Below are positions 29,779 to 39,786 of a DNA stretch of 64,000 bases, piece after piece. Position 1 is the stretch's first letter; each line of letters begins with the position of its first letter. The notes beneath the pieces are model-generated. The model saw only the letters and a list, made by a program, of their open reading frames with translations, ran no database searches and had not been told where the DNA came from. This stretch comes from Acidobacterium sp. S8 (lineage in GTDB: Bacteria > Acidobacteriota > Terriglobia > Terriglobales > Acidobacteriaceae). Both the position numbers and the translations under genes were made by a program. Location: NCBI RefSeq assembly GCF_009765985.1, contig NZ_LMUM01000034.1, forward strand, positions 698,910 to 762,909. Direction: 5' to 3'.

Positions 29779-29835
29779 GAGCCGCAGGCGAAGAATTCTT
29801 AACCAAGATGGCTGGAGATTCTTCGCCTGCGGCTC
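29779..29835. repeat. Perfect 18-bp inverted repeat (family 3)
   Basis: GAGCCGCAGGCGAAGAAT (29779-29796) and ATTCTTCGCCTGCGGCTC (29818-29835). Confidence 0.85.
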
Positions 29836-29888
29836 AGAATGACGACTTATCTCTACACCTGCAGCAAGTTTATCTTCATGCAACTGCA

Positions 29889-32318
29889 TCACTCATTGCG
29901 CAACGTCGTCGCCGGATCGACGGAAGCCGCCCGCCGTGCCGGAAGCAGGCCCGCCACGCTGCCAATCGTTAGCAGCGCTGCCACCGCAATAGCCAATGAT
30001 GACACCACTCCATTGCCAAAGTCTGCGAACTGCTGGCGGAGCATCTCCGTCGCCAGCATCGACATGGCAATACCGATGACGAGCCCGATACCAACCCAGG
30101 CGAGCGCGCCTTTCATCACCAGGCTCACCACCTGGAGTCGCTGCGCGCCGAGCGCCATGCGGATGCCGATCTCGTTCGTGCGCTGCGCCGTCACATAGCT
30201 GATGAGTCCGTAGATGCCGACCAGAGCCAGCACGAGTGCCAGTCCGGCAAAGGCCGTCAGCAGCCACACGATCAGTTTGCGCGGAGCCAGCGAGGCATTC
30301 ACGGCAGCTTCGAGCGTTCCCGTATCGGCTACCGTTTGCGAGGGATCGATACCTGCGACCGCACGCTTGAGTCCGCTAATCATCCCCGCTGCATCGCCGT
30401 CAGTGCGCACGACGAAGATAGCCCGATCGTTCGTTCCCTGCGCATAGGGATAGTAGCGCATGCCGTCGCTGGTATCTTCTTCAAGCGAACTTACACGTAT
30501 ATCGCCCACAACTCCGATCACCTCGGACCACTGCTTGCCGTCGTCGAAGCGCAGATGCTGTCCGATTGGATTCTGGTTTGGCCAGTATTTATGCGCCAGT
30601 CGCTGGTCGATTACCACGACCGGCTGCGTGTTGCTGCGATCCTCGTCGCTGACCCAGCGGCCTGCCACCAGCGGAATCTGCATGACCTTCAAATAGTTCG
30701 CAGTGGCAAAACTCAGCTGGCTGTGCGGTCCTGGATCAGTCGTGCTTCTTGGCCTTCCTTCGATATTGAACGAGTTTGCGCTGCTTCCATCTGTAAACGG
30801 CAAAAAGGTGATCGCAGCAGCAGCTTTCACTCCCGGCTGCGCGCTCAGATTATCGAGCACGGAAGAAACAAACGTACCCTGCCGCTGCTGATCTTCCTTG
30901 TAAGCTTGTCCGGAATAAAACACTTTGCCTTCCGCCACACCCTGCGGATTGAAGCCCGGATTCACCTGCTGCAACTGTTGCAGGCTGGCGAGGAAAAGCC
31001 CGGTCCCTGTCAGCAACATGAATGCCAGCGCCACTTCGGCGATGACGAAAACGCTGCGCATCCTCTGCTTGTCTACCGATGCGGTCGCGCTCCTGCCGCC
31101 TTCATGCAATTCAAGCTTCTTCTGCGCGCTGACAATCTTCGCCGCTGGAGCCAGCCCGGCAATGAGTGCCGTTAATATGCCGATGCCCGCAGTAAACGCC
31201 AGTACGCCGAAAGACGTTTGCACCGTATAGCCTTCCGCCATGCTCTGCGGAACCATCCACAGCAGCATGCGTCCAAAGACAGGGCCAAGGGCGATGCCGA
31301 TGATTGTCGCCATCGACGCCAGCATTAACGTCTCCGTCATCATCTGGCGCACCAGCCGCCACGCATTTGCGCCGAGCGCGGTGCGAATCGCGAACTCGCG
31401 AGTGCGGGTCGACGACCGCGCCAGAAATAAACCGGCAACGTTCGCCGAGGCAATCAGCAGCACCAGCACCACTACTCCGAACAGCACATAGAGCGGCTTG
31501 CGTAGCGGTCCCGCTGCAAATTCAGTCAGCGAGGTTGCAGTCATTCCCCATCGTGCGCTGCCACCAAAACCGCCAGATCCTTTGCGCAGAACTTCTTCGT
31601 GGCTCTTAGCCACCAGCCCGGCGTTCAACTGTTCCACGCTCACGCCCGGCTTTAACCGAAGCGCGGCGTTATACGATTCGTTAAAGCGATTCCCATCGTC
31701 ATACGCGTCTGGCGCGAGTCCCATCGGAATCCACATATCTTTGTCGCGCGGCCAGTCGAAATCACTGCGCATCACGCCAATCACTCGATACGGCTTCTGA
31801 TCGAGCACTACGCTCTGGCCAATCACATTGCGGTCGCCGCCGAAGACGCGACGCCACGCGGCATAGCTGAGCACCACAACCTGATTCGCACCCGCATGAT
31901 CTTCTTCCGGCGCAAAGGTGCGGCCCAGAATCGGCTTGGCGCCAAATACCTGGAACCACTGCCATGTGACGCGATCTGCGTTGAAATGCTCGGTCACGCC
32001 ATCGTGGACAAGGTTCATGCTGTCGCCCTCTTCGAGCGCAGCAGCATCCACCTGATTCTTCATCGAGGCAGCATCGGCAAAGTCCGGAACCGAGACCACG
32101 GGAAAATCGAGGCCCAGCTGCTTGTACTCGGTGCGCATCACCGCGACGCGCTCTGGCGCGTCCACACCCGAGGGATGCATCAGTACGGCATGAATCACAC
32201 TAAAGATTGCTGTATTTGCCCCGATGCCAAGCGCAAGCGTCACAATTGCCGTTGCCGCAAATCCAGGAGCCTTGCCTATCTGACGCAGCGCGAACCGCAG
32301 ATCCTCGAAGAAAGCCAT
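29889..32318 (-). CDS. ADOP-type ABC transporter permease (MacB/FtsX-like), second copy
   Basis: FFEDLRFALRQIGKAPGFAATAIVTLALGIGANTAIFSVIHAVLM; RTNEIGIRMALGAQRLQV; LPARRAASVDPATTLRNE. Confidence 0.93.
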   Translation of the reverse strand: MAFFEDLRFALRQIGKAPGFAATAIVTLALGIGANTAIFSVIHAVLMHPSGVDAPERVAVMRTEYKQLGLDFPVVSVPDFADAASMKNQVDAAALEEGDSMNLVHDGVTEHFNADRVTWQWFQVFGAKPILGRTFAPEEDHAGANQVVVLSYAAWRRVFGGDRNVIGQSVVLDQKPYRVIGVMRSDFDWPRDKDMWIPMGLAPDAYDDGNRFNESYNAALRLKPGVSVEQLNAGLVAKSHEEVLRKGSGGFGGSARWGMTATSLTEFAAGPLRKPLYVLFGVVVLVLLIASANVAGLFLARSSTRTREFAIRTALGANAWRLVRQMMTETLMLASMATIIGIALGPVFGRMLLWMVPQSMAEGYTVQTSFGVLAFTAGIGILTALIAGLAPAAKIVSAQKKLELHEGGRSATASVDKQRMRSVFVIAEVALAFMLLTGTGLFLASLQQLQQVNPGFNPQGVAEGKVFYSGQAYKEDQQRQGTFVSSVLDNLSAQPGVKAAAAITFLPFTDGSSANSFNIEGRPRSTTDPGPHSQLSFATANYLKVMQIPLVAGRWVSDEDRSNTQPVVVIDQRLAHKYWPNQNPIGQHLRFDDGKQWSEVIGVVGDIRVSSLEEDTSDGMRYYPYAQGTNDRAIFVVRTDGDAAGMISGLKRAVAGIDPSQTVADTGTLEAAVNASLAPRKLIVWLLTAFAGLALVLALVGIYGLISYVTAQRTNEIGIRMALGAQRLQVVSLVMKGALAWVGIGLVIGIAMSMLATEMLRQQFADFGNGVVSSLAIAVAALLTIGSVAGLLPARRAASVDPATTLRNE

Positions 32319-32494
32319 GCTTGTCCCTCCGGCAATTTACTCGCACATGGAGTGCCACACACCGAAAGTCAGCATATCTCATTGAAAATGGGTGGATTTG
32401 CTTGCTCAGATGAACCCTTAGGCAGCTAAGATCCTGTCCGAATCTGGACGAAGCTGTTCATTTTCGGGCATAACAAATTTGATATCGAGATCTT

Positions 32495-33655
32495 TCACCA
32501 AACAGGTGGCGGTTCGGTCAAAGGAGGCAGCTCAGGCAAAGGCGGTTCTGTGTGGACCGCAACGAGATTCTCATCCGGCGGCTCCAGTCGATTCCCCAAC
32601 TCCCGATACCGCGAGCCGAAGAAATATGCTGCATACGATTGTTTGAAGACTGCCGCGGTTCCGTAAACCGCCGCCATCGCGAGCAGATAAATTACCAATA
32701 ATACGAGTGTCATTACCCCGACAATCACTACAAAGGCGATCTGCAGTCCGATTCCGCCATGCCACAAGGCGTGATACAACCCGAAGCCAACCGCCAGACC
32801 GGCGACGGCGGCCACCATCAGGGCGATGAACACAACCAACATCAGTACCCAGCTGATACCGATGGATACGACGAATCGAAGTAGTAGATAGACGAGAAGT
32901 TGTCCCGGCTCTGCCCGGAACAGATTGAAGAACCTGCCCAGCGCGCCCTCGATCGGAGCGTCTTCGATCGCCATCGGGGGCAACACAAAATCCTGCAGAA
33001 TGGCGTCAATTACCACCCAAACCAGCGCCAGCAATAAGCAAATGCCAAGAAAAGGAAGCATCTGCGCAAATATCGGCCAGGGATTGGAATTCGCAGCTTG
33101 CGCCCCTGCAGTCTTTAGCGTCTTCAAAAGGTGGACGACAAATGGCCCCGTACTAATGGCTGCCAGAATCAGAAATATGAACGATGTCAGCAGCATGACG
33201 CCGAAATACCGCCATGTTTGCCGCCCGTATTTTCTCCATGCCTCGCGCACTCGGCCCTGCCGGTATACCACCAGATCAAACAGGGTAAAACGCAGGCGGC
33301 AGAAGAGATACGTTGCCACCACCCAGATAACAAGCCCGATCAGCAGCATGATCGCGAAGATGGCAAAGATAGCCACTCCGCTAACTCCCCCGGCGAGCGA
33401 TCCTATGCCTGCTCCGGTCGGGACCGGATCGACGGAGCCAAAGTTCATCCGACCCGGATGCCGCATGGCCGCGCCTCCGGCCATCTGCGCGCCCTGCATC
33501 GGATACGAGATGATGACCGAATAGAAACTCGGCTGCGTCAACGCTGCAACCAGCGCAATCTTCAAGAAGAATCCCAGCCGGAAGGGCGCGGCCATCACAA
33601 GGCGCGCTCTCCGGAAGGCAGGTCCCAGGGCATCGGCGGCGGAAAGCATCTTCAT
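32495..33655 (-). CDS. Multi-pass membrane protein of unknown function
   Basis: Multiple hydrophobic segments; DALGPAFRRARLVMAAPFRLGFFLKIALVAAL...; start 33655 chosen (MKMLSAADALG) rather than ORF start 33694. Confidence 0.75.
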   Translation of the reverse strand: MKMLSAADALGPAFRRARLVMAAPFRLGFFLKIALVAALTQPSFYSVIISYPMQGAQMAGGAAMRHPGRMNFGSVDPVPTGAGIGSLAGGVSGVAIFAIFAIMLLIGLVIWVVATYLFCRLRFTLFDLVVYRQGRVREAWRKYGRQTWRYFGVMLLTSFIFLILAAISTGPFVVHLLKTLKTAGAQAANSNPWPIFAQMLPFLGICLLLALVWVVIDAILQDFVLPPMAIEDAPIEGALGRFFNLFRAEPGQLLVYLLLRFVVSIGISWVLMLVVFIALMVAAVAGLAVGFGLYHALWHGGIGLQIAFVVIVGVMTLVLLVIYLLAMAAVYGTAAVFKQSYAAYFFGSRYRELGNRLEPPDENLVAVHTEPPLPELPPLTEPPPVW

Positions 33656-33765
33656 GCGTGCCCTGAGGGTACGGTATCCGCCCGCGCGCCGCAATACCGA
33701 TCGTCGTGTTGTTAATTCCTACAATATTCACACTCCACCATTTGATCGATATTGCATAGTTTCTC

Positions 33766-33795
33766 TTGACAACTATTCGGCAGAGTCACTACATT
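33766..33795 (+). promoter_or_regulatory. Candidate sigma70-type promoter upstream of the Oar-like gene at 33898
   Basis: TTGACA (33766-33771), 18-nt spacer, TACATT (33790-33795). Confidence 0.45.
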
Positions 33796-33897
33796 TCGGC
33801 CTCGAAGTTGGTATCGATTCCAAGGCACGTACAGAACGACGAGTAGCGGTTCCACCCAAGCTTGAAATTGCAGCACTTTTTCTGAGGAGAAGGTTTC

Positions 33898-36800
33898 ATG
33901 CTCATTCGATGGAGGCTGTTCATCTTTCTATCCCTGGGGCTGCTTCTAGCCCCTTTGGCGCAAGCTCAATCTGACAACGCATCCATTTCCGGCACGATCA
34001 CGGATTCAGCAGGCGCAGTGTTGCCTCGCGCGACTGTCACTATCCGCAATGAAGCCACCACCGAAGTTCGCTCAGCAACTTCCAACGATGGTGGCTTCTA
34101 CACCGTAACGAATCTCGCTCCCGGCACCTACACCGTGCGCATTGAAGCCCAGGGCTTTGAAAGCTATGTGCAGAGCCACGCACATCTGGACCCGAGCATA
34201 GGTCTGCGTATCGATGCCAATCTGCGCATCGGCAGCTCGGCGACGACTGTTAACGTCGTGGCCAATGCCAACGTTGTGCAGACGCAGACGGCAGCTGTGG
34301 GCCAGCTCGTAACCCAGCAGCAGGTGCAGGCCATTCAGCTGAACGGCCGCAATCCGATGTACCTGGCTCAACTCGAACCCGGCGTGCGCCGCAGCTCATC
34401 GATCTCGAACTTTAACTTCGGTCTCGACAATGGCATCAACATCAACGGTTCCAACAGCCGTGAAAACGGCATGACCTTTGACGGCGCTCCCATGGTACGC
34501 AGCCGCGGCAACGGCACCAGCATTGGCGTGGCAGATACCGATTCGACGTCTGAAATGCAGGTACTCACCGCTGCTTATCCGGCGGAATATGGGCGCGCCT
34601 CCGGCGGCATCATACGTATCGTCCCGAAGAGCGGTACCAGCGACTTCCACGGAGCCGCCTTCGAATACCTGCGCAACTCCTTCCTCAACGCGAATACCTG
34701 GAGCCGCAAGTTATCCACCGACCCGTCGATTTACGGTCACCCGCCGGCGTTCCGGTTTAATCAGTTCGGCTGGAATTTTAACGGGCCGGTCTGGATTCCC
34801 GGAGTACACTTCAACACGAACAAGAACAAGCTTTTCTTCCTTGCCGGGCAGGAGTGGATTCGCTACCGCCACGTCGATACGGATACCCGCAAAGTGCCCA
34901 CAGCGCTGATGCGCGGCGGTGACTTCAGCGAGCTTCTCAACCCATCGAATATCTTCTACGGCAAAGCCATCCAGCTGGTGAATCCAACCACTGGAGCTCC
35001 TTACCCTGGAAATATCATTCCGCCGGACCAGCTCAGCGCTAACGGTCTGGCGTTGCTCAATGCCTACCCTGCGCCGAATGCCGCCAACCCGACGTATAAC
35101 TGGATCGACGCGGCCATTTATCCGGAAGATCAGCGAAAAGATACGCTCGTCGTCGACTATCTTCCTTCCGATAGCCATCACATCCGTTTCTCGCTGCTGA
35201 ACTACAACTACGACAGCGTCTCGCCGCACTACGGCAACTTCAACCGCACGCCGCAGGTATGGCATCGTCCCAATCAGGTCGCCGTCTTCCACTACACTTG
35301 GACCGTCAGCCCGACCATGGTCAACGAGGCTTACGTTTCAGGAAGCGCGGACCACGTAAGAATCGGCATCGATCTCAGCAGCGGGCTTTACAACCGAACA
35401 AATTACGGCATCAACTATCCATATCTCTTCCCGGGCGGCGATAAGGAAATCCCGGATAAGATTCCCACCATCCAGATTGCCAACTTCGACACCCTCGACG
35501 GTGGTCCGTACCCCTCACATTCCGGCGGCGTAGTGTGGGATTTTGCCGACAGCCTCACGAAAATCATTGGCAATCACACCCTCAAGGCTGGTGTTCTTTA
35601 TGAGCGCGAGAGCCAGAACGACTTCGACCAGATCAACGTAAGCTCCACCACTCCAGGCGCCACTAATAACCAGAACGGTTTCTTCACCTTTACCGATACG
35701 CGCGGCGGCAATCCTTCATCGAACGCCGGCGTCGGAAACACTGCCCTGGGTCTGTTCGACACCTACGGTGAAATCGGCGTTCGCGCCTACACCATCTTCC
35801 TCGCCAACATGTACGAATACTTTGTTCAGGACACATGGCGCGCCAAGCCCAACCTCGTCATTGAATACGGCCTCCGCCACAGCATCATGCAGCCCTACTA
35901 CGCCCGGTGGGGAAATCTCTCTGTCTTCTCGCCTGCTACTTATGATCCGTCGACTGCGCCTACTGTCGATCCCACCACGGGATTCGTCTCCGGCAGCAAC
36001 CTCTATGACGGCATCGTGATCCCCGGCAGCAGCTTTCCCAGCGAAGCCAAAGGACACGTGCCCGATGACATCCTGAATGGGCAGTACAACAATCTCTTTC
36101 ACGGATTCGATCGCGGCTATAACCCCACGGTCTGGACCAACATTCAGCCGCGTGTCGGCATCACTTACTCGCTCGACTCGAGGACCGTCATCCGCGCCGG
36201 AGCAGGCCGCTACTTCGACCGCCTCGGTGTGAGTGACAGCGTTCACCTCGGCGGAAACCCGCCATTCCAGCCGTCGGCAACCGTCAGCTACGGCGCGGTG
36301 AATGATCCCGGCGGCATCGGAGCCAACAACTACCCGATTAACATGACGTCCTATGCTTACCATTTCCCTTCACCGGAAGCATGGTCGTGGACATTCACCA
36401 CCGAGCATGAATTTTCCGGCTTGGGCGTCTTTACCCTCGGCTACGTGGGACGGCACGGACTTCACCTGCAGCATCTGGAAAATATCAACCAGCTGGTCGC
36501 AGGAACCCGGCAGGCAAATCCGGACATTGCGAAGCCTGACGCGCTGCGTCCCTTCCAGGGGTTCTCGGTCATCCAGCAGCAAACCAACGACGGCATCTCG
36601 ATGTACCACGGTCTGCAGGCGAACCTGAAACGCCGTGTCACTCACGGACTGATGTTCGGCGTTGCTTACACCTGGTCGAAGAGCACGGATACCGCTTCCG
36701 ACGCCGGCACCAATATCCCCAATTACTACGATCCGAAGGAATTCTACGGCCCCAGCGACTATGACACTCGCCACATCCTCGTCATTAACTACGTCTGGGA

Positions 36801-37332
36801 TCTCAGCTTCGCCGACCATGCTTCCAACTGGGCGGAAAGAAATGTCTTCGGCAGATGGCAGCTCTCCGGAACGTCACAGTTCCAGAGCGGCTATCCGCTC
36901 TCCGTATCCACTGGCGACGACTTCGCCGGAGTAGGACCGGGATCGGGCAATCAGCTATGGACAATCACTGGACCCGTGCAGATGCTCAAGAAAAGTTCGC
37001 CCAACAATTCAAATGGCAACTTATGGTTCACTCCAGGGGTATTTCAGCAGCCAGCCGCGGGAACGTTCTCTGCACGTGAAACACGGAACCAGGTCTATGG
37101 GCCGGGCTTCCAGAGCTGGAACATCGCCATGCAGAAAGCCTTTTCGATCATTCCCGCGCATGAAAACAACCGTCTCATCTTCAAGGCCGAGGCTTTCAAT
37201 TTTCTGAATCACCCCAACCTCGACAATCCCAACACCACGCCAACCAGCAATACCTTTGGGAAGGCGACCGCCAAGGGAAATACTTACGCCTCTGACCGCC
37301 AGATGCAGTTCAGCCTGCGCTATCAGTTCTAA
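33898..37332 (+). CDS. Oar-like TonB-dependent receptor/carboxypeptidase-regulatory-like outer membrane protein
   Basis: Signal peptide; SISGTITDSAGAVLPRATVTIRNEATTEVRSATSNDGGFYTVTNLAPGTYTVRIEAQGFE; plug-like region and long barrel ending NFLNHPNLDNPN...RQMQFSLRYQF. Confidence 0.92.
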   Translation: MLIRWRLFIFLSLGLLLAPLAQAQSDNASISGTITDSAGAVLPRATVTIRNEATTEVRSATSNDGGFYTVTNLAPGTYTVRIEAQGFESYVQSHAHLDPSIGLRIDANLRIGSSATTVNVVANANVVQTQTAAVGQLVTQQQVQAIQLNGRNPMYLAQLEPGVRRSSSISNFNFGLDNGININGSNSRENGMTFDGAPMVRSRGNGTSIGVADTDSTSEMQVLTAAYPAEYGRASGGIIRIVPKSGTSDFHGAAFEYLRNSFLNANTWSRKLSTDPSIYGHPPAFRFNQFGWNFNGPVWIPGVHFNTNKNKLFFLAGQEWIRYRHVDTDTRKVPTALMRGGDFSELLNPSNIFYGKAIQLVNPTTGAPYPGNIIPPDQLSANGLALLNAYPAPNAANPTYNWIDAAIYPEDQRKDTLVVDYLPSDSHHIRFSLLNYNYDSVSPHYGNFNRTPQVWHRPNQVAVFHYTWTVSPTMVNEAYVSGSADHVRIGIDLSSGLYNRTNYGINYPYLFPGGDKEIPDKIPTIQIANFDTLDGGPYPSHSGGVVWDFADSLTKIIGNHTLKAGVLYERESQNDFDQINVSSTTPGATNNQNGFFTFTDTRGGNPSSNAGVGNTALGLFDTYGEIGVRAYTIFLANMYEYFVQDTWRAKPNLVIEYGLRHSIMQPYYARWGNLSVFSPATYDPSTAPTVDPTTGFVSGSNLYDGIVIPGSSFPSEAKGHVPDDILNGQYNNLFHGFDRGYNPTVWTNIQPRVGITYSLDSRTVIRAGAGRYFDRLGVSDSVHLGGNPPFQPSATVSYGAVNDPGGIGANNYPINMTSYAYHFPSPEAWSWTFTTEHEFSGLGVFTLGYVGRHGLHLQHLENINQLVAGTRQANPDIAKPDALRPFQGFSVIQQQTNDGISMYHGLQANLKRRVTHGLMFGVAYTWSKSTDTASDAGTNIPNYYDPKEFYGPSDYDTRHILVINYVWDLSFADHASNWAERNVFGRWQLSGTSQFQSGYPLSVSTGDDFAGVGPGSGNQLWTITGPVQMLKKSSPNNSNGNLWFTPGVFQQPAAGTFSARETRNQVYGPGFQSWNIAMQKAFSIIPAHENNRLIFKAEAFNFLNHPNLDNPNTTPTSNTFGKATAKGNTYASDRQMQFSLRYQF

Positions 37333-37349
37333 GTTTGATGTGCCTCCTG

Positions 37350-37387
37350 AAGCGACAGCAGCCAGGTGCTGCTGTCGCTTATTTTTT
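37350..37387 (+). terminator. Intrinsic terminator after the Oar-like gene
   Basis: AAGCGACAGCAGCCAGGTGCTGCTGTCGCTTATTTTTT. Confidence 0.8.
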
Positions 37388-37424
37388 CCTGCAAAAAATC
37401 TCTATGCCGGGTGATCGCAAGCTA

Positions 37425-37460
37425 TCCCACCCTTTACCTTCGGCTCAGGATGGGTACCCG
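37425..37460. repeat. Degenerate REP-like element (family 2)
   Basis: TCCCACCCTTTACCTTCGGCTCAGGATGGGTACCCG. Confidence 0.6.
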
Positions 37461-37595
37461 GAATTCAGTGCCGCGTCGAAAACTGCGTTCCGAGACAAGG
37501 GTGCGGGTGCCCGATCCTGAGCGCAGCGAAGATTCTCTCTCGCACTTCAAGCATTTTTTTCTCTTTAGGGGTGTCCAGAGGGGATATTTCTCTTT

Positions 37596-37901
37596 TTAGA
37601 TGGCGGGCAGGAGCGCGGGGAAGAGTTTGCTTCCGTCGTAGGGTGTTTCACTGCGAAGCATCCCATAAATGGCATGGAGCAGTTTGCGAGCGACGGCGAT
37701 GATCGCCTGCAGCTTGGCCTTGTGACGACTCAGAAGTGTTTCGTAGAACGCCTTCAGGTGGGGATCGAGACGAACGGCGACCAGGGCGGGCATGTAGAGC
37801 GCGCGACGCAGATACCGATTGCCAGCCCGACTCATGCGGGAGGGCTTGTGCACCGAGGTTCCCGAGACCTGATGTACTGGGTCCAGGCCACTGTGCGCCA
37901 C
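37596..37901 (-). pseudogene. IS110-family transposase C-terminal fragment
   Basis: GLDPVHQVSGTSVHKPSRMSRAGNRYLRRALYMPALVAVRLDPHLKAFYETLLSRHKAKLQAIIAVARKLLHAIYGML, typical Transposase_20 region; N-terminal catalytic part absent on this strand. Confidence 0.85.
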
Positions 37902-37935
37902 CCACTGCCTGCATGTTCAAGGGCGGCGTCCATCC

Positions 37936-38109
37936 ATGCAGTCCACCGTATTTTGCGGCATTGATGTGAGCGCCGCGACTCTTGCCGTAGCCCTTCATCA
38001 AGAAGATCAGCGGTTCGAGCAACGTGTTTTCAGCAATAACGGACCGAGATTAAGAAGCCTTGACCCCATTTTCCTCGCAAGGGGTTTGAAAATCCTCTCC
38101 CCGGTATAA
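37936..38109 (+). pseudogene. IS110-family transposase N-terminal fragment on the opposite strand
   Basis: My translation from 37936: MQSTVFCGIDVSAATLAVALHQEDQRFEQRVFSNNGPRLRSLDPIFLARGLKILSPV*; GIDVSAATL matches the start of IS110 DEDD transposases. Too short for the ORF track. Confidence 0.75.
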
Positions 38110-38136
38110 AACGCAAATCATCCGTCGATACTTTCC

Positions 38137-39603
38137 CTATGGCTGCTGCATGACTCGCTGGATTGCGGGTGATTTCCATTGTCCGGTCAACAGCTCGGGC
38201 TTGGGCCAGTAATAGCGCAGGGTGAGCATAAACGGTCCTTTGGGAGCGGGAAGCCAATTGGCGTCCTTCTCTTTTCCGGGGGAGTCGGCCTGGATGTAGA
38301 TAGTCAGCCCGCCGTCGGGGTCGGTTTTCAGGTGCGGAAGCATGGGCGAGTTGATCAGGTAGCGGTGGATGGGGTTCGCGACCAGCAACTGCTCCGGCAA
38401 CTTATACATGGTGAGCGACCAGAAGGCATTGACGGGAGGCAGCTGTCCGGCGGCGAAACGGAGTGTGTATTTGTTCGCGCTGCCGTCGAGCGGCTGACCG
38501 GAGGAGTCTTTGTCGAGGATCGGGTAAAGGGCTTCATCGCGAGAGTTGGCGCCGATACCCATCTCTGTGCCGGTAGCGCGCGCGAGGTAATCGTTCTTTA
38601 GATAGTCGCGCGATCCGAAGAGAGTGTCGGTCTTGCCTGCCATGGACGCACGCTTGGCTTCAATGGCCTTCTGCCCTTCTTCCAGACCGGTCTTAAGAAA
38701 GGTCTGCAGCTGAGGCGAAAAGGCGGAGGCATCGAAAGGCTTTCCGGGAAGAACGCCGATTCTCGCAAACTCGTTGCGCAACTGCACTTCGCTGGGGTGT
38801 GGCGGCACGGCGAACTGCAGAAGGAAGGCGAGCTGATTGAGGAATGGAAGCGAGGTCTGCTCGGCCGGTGCGATGGGCTTCGGCCAGTCGATGGCTGGCG
38901 GTTGGGGCGGCGCGGGGGTGTGCAGATACTCATGCAGGGTCTGGATTTTGTAGCCTGCCTGAATTTTTTTGACGTGGGCGAGGTCGGCGGGGTTGAAGAG
39001 CTGGGTGCGTCCGACAACGTTGACGAACGAAGTCTCTGACGGGAAGGTTCTGGTGATGTCCTTTGGGACTTCGCCCTTCCAGCCGGGACCGGTGATCAGG
39101 TATTTTCCGCCCTCATTTCCCGTGGTGCGGGTGCCGATGTAGGCGAAGTTGAAGGTATAGAGATCCATCAGCTGAAAGACGAAGTAGCGGTCCTTCTCCA
39201 TGGGGGGAATGGTGATGACGACGGGCTCGGCGCGGAGATCGAGGCCGGCAAAGGAGTATGGCGTGTCGGAGTTGGGAGTGACGAAGGCGGTATCGTCGGG
39301 AGTGAAGACGCGCGCGATGTTCAGGATGGTGTTGAAGGGGCCTTTGTACTGGGGATTATCCTTGTCGACGCTGAAGGCGTAGATGGTTTTGTAGACGGCG
39401 ACCATGGGCACACCGTAGATGTAGGCCTGTTTGGCGATCAGGCGCGCTTCGATCGGATTGAGAGAGGCGATGCTGGGCTGCGGTTGCGGTGAAGCTTTTT
39501 CAGGCGATGATGGCGCCGGTGCTGATTTGCATCCCGCGACTGCGACCACCAGGGCAAGCATCGATACAGCAAAACACTTCGCTGTTTGTATCGTGTCTCT
39601 CAC
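38137..39603 (-). CDS. DUF1254/DUF1214-domain lipoprotein-like protein
   Basis: FAVSMLALVVAVAGC lipobox-like; KQAYIYGVPMVAVYKTIYAF...FVTPNSDTPYSFAGLDLRAEPVVITIPPMEKDRYFVFQLMDLYTFNFAYIGTRTTG; start at GTG 39603 preferred over ORF start 39717, which reads into a REP element. Confidence 0.88.
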   Translation of the reverse strand: MRDTIQTAKCFAVSMLALVVAVAGCKSAPAPSSPEKASPQPQPSIASLNPIEARLIAKQAYIYGVPMVAVYKTIYAFSVDKDNPQYKGPFNTILNIARVFTPDDTAFVTPNSDTPYSFAGLDLRAEPVVITIPPMEKDRYFVFQLMDLYTFNFAYIGTRTTGNEGGKYLITGPGWKGEVPKDITRTFPSETSFVNVVGRTQLFNPADLAHVKKIQAGYKIQTLHEYLHTPAPPQPPAIDWPKPIAPAEQTSLPFLNQLAFLLQFAVPPHPSEVQLRNEFARIGVLPGKPFDASAFSPQLQTFLKTGLEEGQKAIEAKRASMAGKTDTLFGSRDYLKNDYLARATGTEMGIGANSRDEALYPILDKDSSGQPLDGSANKYTLRFAAGQLPPVNAFWSLTMYKLPEQLLVANPIHRYLINSPMLPHLKTDPDGGLTIYIQADSPGKEKDANWLPAPKGPFMLTLRYYWPKPELLTGQWKSPAIQRVMQQP

Positions 39604-39701
39604 GCTGCTCTCTCCGTTTGTGAATAGAGGAACTCTGATTCCTGAGTGGGGATCATTGTATGTCACGGTGGTTGGGGCTTGCGGGTTTGAAAGTTTCTGT
39701 A

Positions 39702-39742
39702 TCCCACCCTTTCGCAAAGTGCGCGAAAGGATGGGGCACCCA
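39702..39742. repeat. REP-like palindrome (family 2)
   Basis: TCCCACCCTTTCGCAAAGTGCGCGAAAGGATGGGGCACCCAG. Confidence 0.8.
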
Positions 39743-39786
39743 GGTTTTGGGGATTGCTTGAGGCTGGCTGACGGGCCGGAGGTACT

